Shown here piece by piece: positions 7,659 through 16,600 of a stretch of DNA of 17,818 nucleotides; the first letter of the stretch is position 1, and each line of letters opens with the position of its first letter. The translations under genes were made by a program, and so were the position numbers. Source of the DNA: Promethearchaeota archaeon (GTDB lineage Archaea > Asgardarchaeota > Lokiarchaeia > Sigyniarchaeales > SOKP01); assembly GCA_019057355.1 (NCBI GenBank), contig DXJM01000228.1:1-17818 (forward strand), written 5' to 3'. The notes beneath the pieces were generated by a model. The model saw nothing but the letters and a program-made list of their open reading frames with translations, did no database searches and was not told the DNA's origin.

Positions 7659-8972
7659 ATGAAACCCGTGAATTCTCCAAGAATAGTACATTCAGAAAGT
7701 ATTACCGAAGAAACGATATCGAATTACATCCCACGTTCAATATCTCAGTTTGATGAAATTAGGAATGAAGTGCTTGATATCATCAAGCAAGTCAAATTAC
7801 ATGGTGATGATTCTATTGTCAACTTGACTAAGAAATTCGATAATGTGGAACTATTAAAATCGGAGATAAAAGTAACGGATGAGGAAATAAAAGACGCTTA
7901 TGCAAGAATTGAAAAGGAATTGTTAGATGCTCTAAGATCTGCCAAAGAGAATTTAATAAAATTTCATAAAGCGCAATTACGGGAAGAATGGACCTTAATA
8001 ATCAAAAAAGGGGTTAAAGCGGGTCAAGTCTATCGTCCCTTGGAAACGATAGGAATATACATTCCTGGAGGAAGGGCAATTTATCCAAGCACGGTTTTGA
8101 TGGCCGTCACTCCGGCGCTTGTTGCGGGAGTAAAGAAAATTATCATGTGTTCACCACCTCAAAAAGATAAAAAAATAGCCCCTGAAATTCTTATAGCTGC
8201 CAATGAATATGGAATTAAAGATATTTATAAAGTTGGAGGTGCTCAGGCGATTTCTGCAATGGCACATGGAACAGGGACAATCCCTAAAGTTCAAAAAATA
8301 ATTGGACCTGGGAATAAATGGGTCAATGCGAGTAAACAACTCTTGAGCAATATTGTTGCAATAGATAACCCTGCTGGTCCTTCAGAAGTCTTGATTATCG
8401 CAGACGAAAAAGCGCCAGTAAATTACGTGATATTGGATTTTATTTCCCAAGTTGAGCATGATCCTGATAATATTGGAATTATCGTCTCTCCATCATCGCT
8501 ACTTATTGAAGAAATAAAAGCCAATCTTTCCATATACATTGAACAATCAGAAAGACAAGAAATTATTGAATTAGCAATTAAAAATAATTCTCTTCTAATT
8601 AAAGCTACTGATATAGAAGAGTGTATCCGAGTAACTAATATTATAGCTCCTGAACACCTGCAAATAATGACGGAAAATCCAAGAAACGTGTTAAGGAAAA
8701 TAACTAATGCTGGTGCTATTTTTCTAGGACATTTTTCACCAGTCCCGATAGGAGATTACTCTGCTGGAACTAATCATATTTTACCAACTGGAGGAAATGC
8801 CAAAGTGTATTCTGGATTGAATGTATTTGATTTTATAAAGATAATTGACGTGTTGGAATGTGATAAAAAAGGATTGCAATCGATAGCGAATTCCTCAATT
8901 ACATTGGCAAAATATGAAGGATTATTCGGTCATAAAAAGTCCATTGAAGAGAGACTAAAAGAAAAAAATTAA
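7659..8972 (+). CDS. hisD: Histidinol dehydrogenase (437 aa)
   Basis: Zinc- and NAD-dependent enzyme that oxidises histidinol to histidine in two steps, completing the pathway. The signature DNPAGPSEVLIIAD spans 236-249. By comparison with the E. coli enzyme, the predicted zinc ligands are Gln264 and His267 (SQVEHDPD), Asp366 (IGDYSAG) and His425 (GLFGHKKS). The predicted catalytic pair is Glu332-His333 in APEHLQ. All are present, so the enzyme should be active. The length is normal (about 430). The ATG at 7659, 13 bases after the hisG stop, is chosen. An in-frame TTG at 7632 would overlap hisG by 14 bases and add nine residues unlike the family N-terminus. The tight spacing implies co-transcription, probably with translational coupling to hisG. 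Confidence 0.96.
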   Translation: MKPVNSPRIVHSESITEETISNYIPRSISQFDEIRNEVLDIIKQVKLHGDDSIVNLTKKFDNVELLKSEIKVTDEEIKDAYARIEKELLDALRSAKENLIKFHKAQLREEWTLIIKKGVKAGQVYRPLETIGIYIPGGRAIYPSTVLMAVTPALVAGVKKIIMCSPPQKDKKIAPEILIAANEYGIKDIYKVGGAQAISAMAHGTGTIPKVQKIIGPGNKWVNASKQLLSNIVAIDNPAGPSEVLIIADEKAPVNYVILDFISQVEHDPDNIGIIVSPSSLLIEEIKANLSIYIEQSERQEIIELAIKNNSLLIKATDIEECIRVTNIIAPEHLQIMTENPRNVLRKITNAGAIFLGHFSPVPIGDYSAGTNHILPTGGNAKVYSGLNVFDFIKIIDVLECDKKGLQSIANSSITLAKYEGLFGHKKSIEERLKEKN

Positions 8973-9030
8973 AATTTATGAATATATTACTTGAATTATC
9001 ATGGTATTATTTTAAAAAGAAAATAACCAA

Positions 9031-9035
9031 GGGAG
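9031..9035 (+). promoter_or_regulatory. Ribosome binding site of hisC
   Basis: GGGAG lies four bases before the ATG at 9040. It is one of the few Shine-Dalgarno-like sites in the window and supports both this start and internal translation within the his operon. Confidence 0.5.
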
Positions 9036-9039
9036 AATA

Positions 9040-10128
9040 ATGGATTTGGATAAATTATTCAGGAAGAATCTTAAAACTTTTTCAGCATATGAACCAGGAG
9101 AACAACCCCAAGGAGATGGGTGGATTAAATTAAATACAAATGAAAATGCGTATCCCCCTATTCCAGAAGTACTAAATGATATTAAAAATGCCGTCGATAG
9201 CAAGATTAGAAAATATCCCGATCCTACCGCTTTTGAAGTTCGTAAATTAATTGTGTCTGTACTATTGAGGGAACAAGACACGTTAACGGATCGGAACACG
9301 GTTTTTGTTGCCAATGGATGCGATGAGGTGTTAGACACCGTTTTTAAAGTATTCGTCGATCCTGGTGATGAAGTTGTCTTTTTTTATCCTTCATATGGAA
9401 TGTATGATGTTTTAGCATCTTTATATGGTGCAAAAGTAAATGAGATTAAGCTAAACGAGGATTTTTCATTACCTGAACCAGCCTTCACGGCTAAAGGTAA
9501 AGTGATGTTCATAAATTCTCCCAATAATCCCAATGGAAAATCGTTTGGAAATGCTGCGATTCTCAAAATATGCAGTAATTTTCCCGGAATTGTTGTCGTT
9601 GATGAAACTTATGCAGATTTTTCCACTCAATCTAGTCTTTCTTTGCTAAAGAAAGCCAAAAATTTAATAGTTGCAAGGACATTTTCAAAAAGTTTTTCTC
9701 TTGCTTCATTACGATTTGGCTATGCCCTAGCAAATAAAGACATCATTAACGAGATGAATAAAGTTAAATTACCCTACAATTCAAATTATCTGGCTCAAGT
9801 TGCTGCGATTTCCTGTATCAAAAATAGGGAAAGATTACAACAGCAGAATAAGAAAATAATAGAACAAAGACAACTAATAACCGAAGAACTCAATAAATAT
9901 CCTGGGATTAGTGTTTTGCCATCTGACGCTAATTTTATTCTTATAAAATTTGATGATAAAGCAATTACTCTAAAATTCCTATGGGATCTCCGAGAAAAGA
10001 AAAAAATTCTCGTGCGCCACTTCAGTAAGGCAGGGCTTTATAACTATCTGAGAGTAAGCATTGGATTGGAAGAAGAAAATCGAAAATTTTTAGATGCGTT
10101 TCGAGAAATTGCATCACAATATTTATAA
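9040..10128 (+). CDS. hisC: Histidinol-phosphate aminotransferase (362 aa)
   Basis: PLP enzyme of fold type I (class II aminotransferases) that converts imidazole-acetol phosphate and glutamate to histidinol phosphate. Visible landmarks are LNTNENAYPP near the N-terminus (31-40), ANGCDEVLD (91-99), and PNNPNG (161-166) with its cofactor-contacting Asn. VVVDETYADF follows, with Asp188 and Tyr191. The Schiff-base lysine is Lys217 in ARTFSKSFSLASLRFGYA. A C-terminal LRVSIG carries the substrate-carboxylate arginine. The length and motif order are normal. The gene lies 67 bases after hisD with a GGGAG ribosome site, so it is probably the third gene of the operon. Relaxed specificity toward aromatic amino acids is known in the family and cannot be excluded, but the his context makes hisC the best call. 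Confidence 0.95.
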   Translation: MDLDKLFRKNLKTFSAYEPGEQPQGDGWIKLNTNENAYPPIPEVLNDIKNAVDSKIRKYPDPTAFEVRKLIVSVLLREQDTLTDRNTVFVANGCDEVLDTVFKVFVDPGDEVVFFYPSYGMYDVLASLYGAKVNEIKLNEDFSLPEPAFTAKGKVMFINSPNNPNGKSFGNAAILKICSNFPGIVVVDETYADFSTQSSLSLLKKAKNLIVARTFSKSFSLASLRFGYALANKDIINEMNKVKLPYNSNYLAQVAAISCIKNRERLQQQNKKIIEQRQLITEELNKYPGISVLPSDANFILIKFDDKAITLKFLWDLREKKKILVRHFSKAGLYNYLRVSIGLEEENRKFLDAFREIASQYL

Positions 10129-10140
10129 TAATAGTTAAAG

Positions 10141-10149
10141 TATTTATAG
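10141..10149 (+). promoter_or_regulatory. Putative TATA box of zinc-ribbon gene
   Basis: TATTTATAG is centred about 64 bases before the candidate start at 10209, in the 80-base gap after hisC. It suggests that the zinc-ribbon gene is not only read through from the his operon. The match is weak in AT-rich sequence. Confidence 0.25.
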
Positions 10150-10218
10150 TTACTATTACAAGTAATCTAATTATTTTATTACAATAATAACCAAATTCTG
10201 AAAGCGGGATGATTTTTT

Positions 10219-11370
10219 ATAGCTGATTTATTTTCTAAAGATGCTATCCCATGTAAATTCTGCGGGTATATCGTCGTAAGACCTTTTCCAAAAGATAAGA
10301 AATGTCCGAGGTGTCAAAATTTTTTATCTAGCATACATGATACCGATCATGCTAAAGATACTAAATTATCCTCAAAACAATTTGAAACATCAAAATCGAC
10401 TGTAAGCAAAAAATTAGGAGCAAAAGTAAAAGTAAAAAAAAAGCATCAAAAAATTATTATTGATAGCGAGTATATTGAATTAAACCAAGGAGAGTACATA
10501 AAACTTATCGGAATTACTTCGATCAACCGAACTCCTTTATTTAATAATAATCTCCGATACATATACATGCTCGAACTAACAAACAACTTAGATTTTATAG
10601 CAACCAGCATTTTAGGGGGGGTTCTTGACAAGATGACGTTAATTTCTGAAACAACGCAAGAAGTTGAAAAGAATCAATTTTTCGTGAAAGATAAAATCAT
10701 TTACATGGTCTATGGCTCATTTCCAGATAAAAAAGGATTATGGATTCTTGAACAAATGCATAATCATTTTTCCGAGTTGATTAAGGGTAAAGATATAGAC
10801 AACCTTACTCAATTTGAAAAACATGAGATAAGAAAAAAATTCAGGAGCATCATAAAATTTATACTGGAAGAATATCTTACCTTGCACGATGTATTTTCCG
10901 ATCAAGAAATTCCTTATGTCGAAGATAAGTTAAAGCTTTTTTATTTTGGATTATCTTCAAGGTCAATAGGGGTAATTTCACTCGTGCTCGGAGATGAATT
11001 GAAGATAATAGTGCCCGGAAATTTTGATAATACCGAAGAGATCACGGAAATGAAAGAATCCATATTAACTGCAAAAATTGAAGCGATAGCAGCAAATACC
11101 TTGGGAAATACGGGATCCATACCACGATGGATTGCTGTTAAATTAGGATTTCAAAATTATCGGTTCTTAACCTTTCAAAAATTAGAAAATGAATATTATG
11201 CATCTTATCTTTTTGAAGGTAATTTATTAAAACTGGAAAAACTTGAAAATGAAGTAAAACCTTTCATCGAACACGTGTCAGACACGCCATTTGGAGGAAA
11301 TTTAAAACCCTTCAATAGGTTGAAAGCTACCTTGTCAAAAAAGCTTTTGGAGAAAAGGGTATTCTTCTAG
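10219..11370 (+). CDS. Zinc-ribbon protein with possible longin/roadblock-like domains; start codon missing
   Basis: The open frame runs from a stop at 10210-10212 to 11370 (383 codons from an ATA at 10219). It has no ATG, GTG or TTG until 10567, yet the upstream part is clearly coding. It contains a zinc ribbon CKFC (residues 12-15) and CPRC (29-32), then a Lys/Ser-rich linker, before reaching the ATG at 10567. An ATG at 10209 is out of frame by one base across a run of six T (10213-10218). With five T the protein would start MIFIADLF and read straight into the ribbon. The part after 10567 (267 residues) has an alpha/beta region containing YGSFPDKKGLWILEQM, and a C-terminal region whose strand and helix order recalls roadblock/LC7 or longin folds. 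That fold call is weak. No function can be assigned; regulation of a GTPase is possible but inferred. Confidence 0.7.
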   Translation: MADLFSKDAIPCKFCGYIVVRPFPKDKKCPRCQNFLSSIHDTDHAKDTKLSSKQFETSKSTVSKKLGAKVKVKKKHQKIIIDSEYIELNQGEYIKLIGITSINRTPLFNNNLRYIYMLELTNNLDFIATSILGGVLDKMTLISETTQEVEKNQFFVKDKIIYMVYGSFPDKKGLWILEQMHNHFSELIKGKDIDNLTQFEKHEIRKKFRSIIKFILEEYLTLHDVFSDQEIPYVEDKLKLFYFGLSSRSIGVISLVLGDELKIIVPGNFDNTEEITEMKESILTAKIEAIAANTLGNTGSIPRWIAVKLGFQNYRFLTFQKLENEYYASYLFEGNLLKLEKLENEVKPFIEHVSDTPFGGNLKPFNRLKATLSKKLLEKRVFF

Positions 11371-11383
11371 ATAATCTTAAATT

Positions 11384-11392
11384 AAATATATA
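11384..11392 (+). promoter_or_regulatory. Putative TATA box of third LRR gene
   Basis: AAATATATA is centred 25 bases before the ATG at 11413, the spacing expected when transcription starts at or next to the start codon. It therefore predicts a leaderless mRNA for this gene. No Shine-Dalgarno site is present. Confidence 0.4.
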
Positions 11393-11412
11393 CATGATGT
11401 ATTAACCCTAAA

Positions 11413-12369
11413 ATGAACTTAACTCCTGAAGATATCTTTCAGAAGTATCAAAATGAAGAACTTGACAGGAAAACAAGCATTAATTTCTTGATTTTCTTGA
11501 TTGAAAATAGCAATGATGAAACCATGAGAGTAGAATCTCTCAAAACCATTGGAAAAATCCAAACATTTGATGATGAATTGTATGAATTCATTGAAAACTT
11601 GCTCATCTCGGATTCAAATCTCGATATACGATGCCACACTGCAGAAATAATTCGCGCTTATTATGGTGAAAAATCGCTTTCATTATTGACCTGGGTGTTA
11701 AAACATGAAAAGAGTATAGAATGCTTGGCGATTATTGTTAAGACACTGATAGAAATTGATACACCAGATTCAAAAAACCTGCTTTTTGAAGAAGTGGAAA
11801 AAATAAAAAAATTGAAACAACTGCATGTAGGTAGCATCGTATCAACCAATCATTTTAGAAAACAAATTAAAGAATTATTTAGAAAAAATAAAAAGAAAGA
11901 TGTATCGAGTGTAGTATTAGGAGAGGTACTTTTAAACTTCTGGACCCTTCTTGGAATCAAAAAAACTTTTTTTAGCGTGTATTATGAACTGGTAAACTCG
12001 AGAGTTGTAACCTTAGACTTGTCCGATGTCGAATTTGAAGTCCGCGGCTGGAAAGCAGAATACAAAAATAATATCACGCAGCTTTCCGAAATACCCGGAT
12101 TACATCATTTAACCTCCCTTGAAAGGCTCTATTTATCGAATAATAAGATATCCGATGTTGAGGGTCTCGAAGAATTGCTCAATCTCTCTTACGTGGATGT
12201 ATCCAATAATAAAATCGAGTATGTTAAAAATTTGGACATTTTTAAGGCACTCCCACGATTAAAGCATGTTAAATTGAATGGAAATCCAATTGTTAATAAA
12301 ATTAATTTTCATGAATTGAATAAAACAATAGATATTAAATTTGAGACTAAATCAGATTTTTTTAAATGA
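11413..12369 (+). CDS. HEAT-like/leucine-rich repeat protein, paralogue 3 (318 aa, short LRR part)
   Basis: Third member of the family found at 115 and 1659. It keeps the whole N-terminal module of about 190 residues: a LTPEDIF start, LI.LIENSN, GKI, ENLLISDSN, a helix pair with W.LKHE.S, and a late block with LLNFWTLLGIKK and VVTLDLS. The repeat part is much shorter and of another type. About three to four repeats at roughly residues 215-300 follow the SDS22-like pattern L..L..L.LS.NKI..V..L, ending with the NGNPI cap typical of that class. The protein has no signal peptide, membrane segment or catalytic motif. The start is supported by alignment with the two paralogues and by the TATA spacing. 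It is probably a cytosolic adaptor; SDS22-like repeats bind phosphatases and other partners in eukaryotes, but no partner is evident here. Confidence 0.86.
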   Translation: MNLTPEDIFQKYQNEELDRKTSINFLIFLIENSNDETMRVESLKTIGKIQTFDDELYEFIENLLISDSNLDIRCHTAEIIRAYYGEKSLSLLTWVLKHEKSIECLAIIVKTLIEIDTPDSKNLLFEEVEKIKKLKQLHVGSIVSTNHFRKQIKELFRKNKKKDVSSVVLGEVLLNFWTLLGIKKTFFSVYYELVNSRVVTLDLSDVEFEVRGWKAEYKNNITQLSEIPGLHHLTSLERLYLSNNKISDVEGLEELLNLSYVDVSNNKIEYVKNLDIFKALPRLKHVKLNGNPIVNKINFHELNKTIDIKFETKSDFFK

Positions 12370-12471
12370 AGTACACGTCCCAATCATGCAAGATTTATAA
12401 AAAATTAATGAAAATGGTAATGCCATTCATGTGAGGGTAATTTTAATAACTTGAGTGATTTATAAATAAAT

Positions 12472-12498
12472 AAAAAAAAGAAAAAGATGAAAAAAAAA
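12472..12498 (-). terminator. Oligo-U terminator of surface protein/longin-like operon
   Basis: Just downstream of the stop at 12510, the minus strand shows three T-runs of eight, five and eight bases separated by one to four bases. This is a strong archaeal-type oligo-T terminator. It lies in the 140-base convergent gap with the third LRR gene. The rest of the gap (12370-12471) shows nothing recognisable. Confidence 0.55.
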
Positions 12499-12509
12499 GA
12501 TCCTATTAT

Positions 12510-13610
12510 TTAAGCTTTAATTTTTTTAGATTTTTTCGATTTCGCACCAGTCTTTCTGCTCATGTATGCATCTTCAAGCACTTTTAAATATTCGACCAAT
12601 ACTTGATTAGATTTTGATTTTTGTTCGTATTCCGCCTTGATTCTATTGAAGATAAATTTTGGAAAAATCAAATCAAGATATATGTCACCGATGAGGGCAT
12701 AATACTCAACATTTTGCTTGTCTTGAAATACTTGAATTAGCTGATTGTCCCACAATTGCTTCAACACGTGATCAAGATCATCAACACCCTTTTTCTTAAG
12801 CTTTTCCAAATCATTTTTCGTGACGATTGCCGTTCTCAATAAACGAATGGTTTCATAGACTTGCGGATCATTAATGATATCCAACAATTTCATATTATTT
12901 TCCTCGGACGGTCGATATCCTTGGAAGAATTTCTTAACTTCGCTTTGATAATCTGCCACAAGTTGGCTAGGAAGGCCTCGATCTGCTGGTTGAGCGAATA
13001 ATTCCACTGGAGGCACTCGGAGCATTAAAAGATCATGGATAAGAAAGATTAATTCCGAAGGCATTCCTTTCACCGACGATTCCTTGATGAGGTCTCTTTT
13101 AATGAGGTCGATCAAGACACCTTCTAAATCCACGAAACCTGTCTTGTATTTGTCCTTTAACCAGACCGTCATTTCGGATTTGGTCACCACGCCCTCATCC
13201 CTCAAGCGGGTCAAGATCAATCTCTTGATCTCATCCTGATAGGTAATTGCTAATTGTTGTTCACTATTTAACGTTGGATATACTGATAAACGCCTGAATA
13301 AATTAGGAATCATCATGTCAAGATCGTCGTTATCAATATTTTGTAGGATTACCCTCGCCACGTCTGCCATCCCTGCTTCATATGCATCCGGATCATCGTC
13401 CAAGTTTAAAAGAAGAAGGATATAGTATCCCTTATCTGGTCCCGTGTAATATGAGGCAATGTTAAGCGATCCAACCATGAGGCTTATCATTCCCGATTCA
13501 CCACTGTATTCATGAGTGCTATAGACTTGCATGAGCGTTTTATCGGTGATGTTGATTTCTTCTGGATATTTAACCGTGATTTCGGTTCCAACTCTCTCAT
13601 CCCATTTCAT
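12510..13610 (-). CDS. Conserved protein with N-terminal longin/roadblock-like module and winged-helix segments (366 aa)
   Basis: The family has no function I can name. Residues 1 to about 110 form an alpha/beta module starting MKWDERVGTEI, with hydrophobic strands (MISLMVGSLNIASYY, YYILLLLNLD) and a helix DVARVILQNI. The layout recalls longin or roadblock domains of small-GTPase regulators. About 125-185 (DEIKRLILTRLRDEGVVTKS and following) and 245-310 (VYETIRLLRTAIVTKNDLEK and following) look like winged-helix folds. The C-terminus is helical and ends in a Lys/Ser-rich tail. No membrane segment is seen. The gene follows the surface-protein gene by a few bases and is surely co-transcribed with it, so it may act at the cytosolic side of that protein. 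The start is uncertain: ATG at 13610 is preferred, GTG at 13616 is possible, and the strong ribosome site at 13638-13645 is too distant for both. Confidence 0.85.
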   Translation of the reverse strand: MKWDERVGTEITVKYPEEINITDKTLMQVYSTHEYSGESGMISLMVGSLNIASYYTGPDKGYYILLLLNLDDDPDAYEAGMADVARVILQNIDNDDLDMMIPNLFRRLSVYPTLNSEQQLAITYQDEIKRLILTRLRDEGVVTKSEMTVWLKDKYKTGFVDLEGVLIDLIKRDLIKESSVKGMPSELIFLIHDLLMLRVPPVELFAQPADRGLPSQLVADYQSEVKKFFQGYRPSEENNMKLLDIINDPQVYETIRLLRTAIVTKNDLEKLKKKGVDDLDHVLKQLWDNQLIQVFQDKQNVEYYALIGDIYLDLIFPKFIFNRIKAEYEQKSKSNQVLVEYLKVLEDAYMSRKTGAKSKKSKKIKA

Positions 13611-13630
13611 TACCACTAACCCAATTGGAA

Positions 13631-16600
13631 TTAGTCTTCACCTCCTTGTTTTGTAGATTCTTTCTCCTTTATATCTGAAAGGATTTTACGCTTCTTCTCT
13701 TGTATGTCAAGTATTTCTGGTAAAGAAAGACCTATTGATTCCCACTTTTTTCCCAAGAGTTTGGATGTTGCACTTTCCTTGCTTGGATAAAGCAGGTTCT
13801 CTCCGATTTTACTTTTACTGCTGATAGCTTTTCTCATGTCCTTGCTCTTTTTGATGAATTTAGGAATCTTTCGTACTTGATTATATCTATACAATCCAAG
13901 ACTTCCTACGACTGCTACTATTGCCCCAATGATCATCAACAAGTAGAATATCGGAATACCCATTAATGTTGGCATGCTAATAACAATCGTAACTGAGAAG
14001 CTTGCGGTCTCATATTTCTCTTTGGAGACGTGTAGCATTCCAACAATAGTTTGAGGCATAAAAAAAGCATTATAATTGCTCGTCGGGAAGTCTAAATAGT
14101 ATTCTCCTGCCATTTCAGATTCAGTAAAAGTATAGTTTATGCTATTGATCATCAATCTCACCATTACTCCAGTCAAGGGCATCGAATTATTTGATGGGTC
14201 GCTAAGAGTAAGAGAAAATCTAATGTTTTGTCCTTGTTCTCCAGACTTATAGAGAGTCGTGAATCCTGGATCGATTGGTCGTTTCTTGATATTCATGGTA
14301 ATTGATATCATTTTAGCTTCATAATTATCCCTTTTTACCTGAAGGAATATTTTATAAAGCCCTTCTTCTAAATCTTCCGTATTTAAATCTAACTGGTAAG
14401 TAATTCCAATAGTTTTGATAAGTGCATCAGGATTATAAAAATCTCCCTTATGAGTTTCACTACCATCTGACTCTTTTTTATACCATGTGCCAAATAAGGA
14501 ATTTATTTCAAGTCTTTGAGATTCTAATGAATCAGTATATTCAAATTCGAAAATCTTCTCGTCTTCAATCCACACATCCTCATCGATTTCAAAGAGCATG
14601 TTAGAACTTCCATTGATCATGGTTCCTCTTTCTCTAACATCAATCTTACATATTATATTTTCTTGAATCGAGTGATTTTCACGTCCCATGGTAATCTGAA
14701 AGGTATATTCTTTTGTTTCGGCTGCAATATTGGAATCAAACTCCAATACCCAATAACCTGGATTTTTCATGTCAGGTGTCAAATCTCCTGAACCTTCATC
14801 CCAAGTATAACTATGCTGATCTGGAGTTAATAGTATCGTTGGAGAATCTAGATCATAATATCTTGCTGTTATATTTAGCGTAAATCCATAATTCACTGAT
14901 GAGCGGTAATATCCCGAAACAGGATACCTTATAAGTTCAGCTGTCGTGTTGTAATCATGCAAGGTAAGCCCGGTAACTAACGGAAGCACTCTTATGGATC
15001 GTATGTCATCTTGTGGACTTATGTATTGGTGCTTCCATCCAGAAATGATTAAGGTATAATCTATACCCTTATATCCCGCTGAAAGAACGCTGGAATTTAA
15101 ATCTAAGGAATAATTCCCGTCACCCTTAAAATCTAAACTTCTGGTGTACACGATTGCTCCGGATGATGTTCTCTTGATTGTACACAGGACTTCGCTTGTA
15201 TCCGGATCGCCACTATCTGGTGACCACGGTCCGCCTTGTCCAAGAGAAGAAAAGGTAAAGTTGATCCAAAGGGTAATATTATGCTGTCCCCATATGTATT
15301 CAATTGTAGGTGCTTCCGCTTCTGAGCCATTCAAAAACTTGGTTATATAATCATTCTCAGAAAAAAACACCTCTAAAATTAGTTCACTTGCTTTATCAAG
15401 ACTGTAATTATATCCCCATAAACGCTCGTCTATAGTAAACGGTTGGTCCGAAGAATTCACTTTCAGCTCATATTGTAATGAAGATGTCTGCCAAATACTT
15501 ATGTTATATACCGTTTCTCGCGTATACCAGAAGGGCAAGCCCGTATTGATTCCATATGCATATCCACTCGAATCCGTTTTTAATTTCGTGGTGACATGTT
15601 GTTTTGTATCGTTATACTCGACGTATACGGTCATTCCACTAACTGGATTATAGTATCTATCGTCGATGAGTTTGATGTTTAATTTCGACATGTTGGCTGT
15701 TATTACGTGAGTATGGGCATATGAGAATGTCAATAAAATTTCCCCGGGGCACGGGGCTGAGCTGTTAATACCACTGATTTTCAGCCAAATACCATACACG
15801 TTGTAGGGATAATCTGAAGCGTGGATTAAAAAGTCTTTATCCGTAACTGTCCCAGAATAACTCTCAAGAACTACCCTATCTTGAGGAGTCGGACCTGCAC
15901 CCATGAGTTGAACTTCAAAATATGACATGGTATCATCCATATTAGTTGCCGTGATTTCAATATCGATTATTTTATTTTTTCCTCGTGAGCCGTCACTTGA
16001 ACCATCAACCCAGAAGTATCTATCAATTAGATAATTTGGGCCGCTTCCGATATTTATTTCAGATACGGTGTACTGTTGGGATTTATCAATCGGGTATATC
16101 GTGCTCTTATTTAACAGGGTATACCTTTCAACAAGATCTCTATTATCATAATATACCGAATAATCATAGCCTTCGCTACGATTCAGCCACCTGAAACTAG
16201 CCTTGCCTTCAGTATCTAAAGTGAGGTTTACCTGTTGGTCATCCGTGATGTTGATTTGAATATACCCTCGATTCATGGCATCCCCGTCCCAGTCTTCCAC
16301 TACAAAATGCATTGTCCACAGGTCCGTGTATATCATAGTCGTATATATCAAACCCATATATTCAATTGTATCGCCTCTATCCGTGCTATTGTAAACCATT
16401 TCTTCAATAATGCTATCATCTGGCAAGGTTTTCGTATAATTTACCGTAATGGTATAATTATCATAAGCAACATTTTCAAATAACGCGGTGCCATCCGTAC
16501 CTGTCGTTTTACTTGCTATTTGAGCCCCACTGGTTTTATTCCACAAGTATACCGTGGCTAATTGATCGGTAATTAGGCTCCCATCACAATCCTTGACAAT

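Noticed and set aside
12370..12509. Possible small RNA or tRNA gene in the convergent gap
   Set aside because: No cloverleaf, conserved tRNA boxes or stable hairpin could be found; only the oligo-T terminator is supported.
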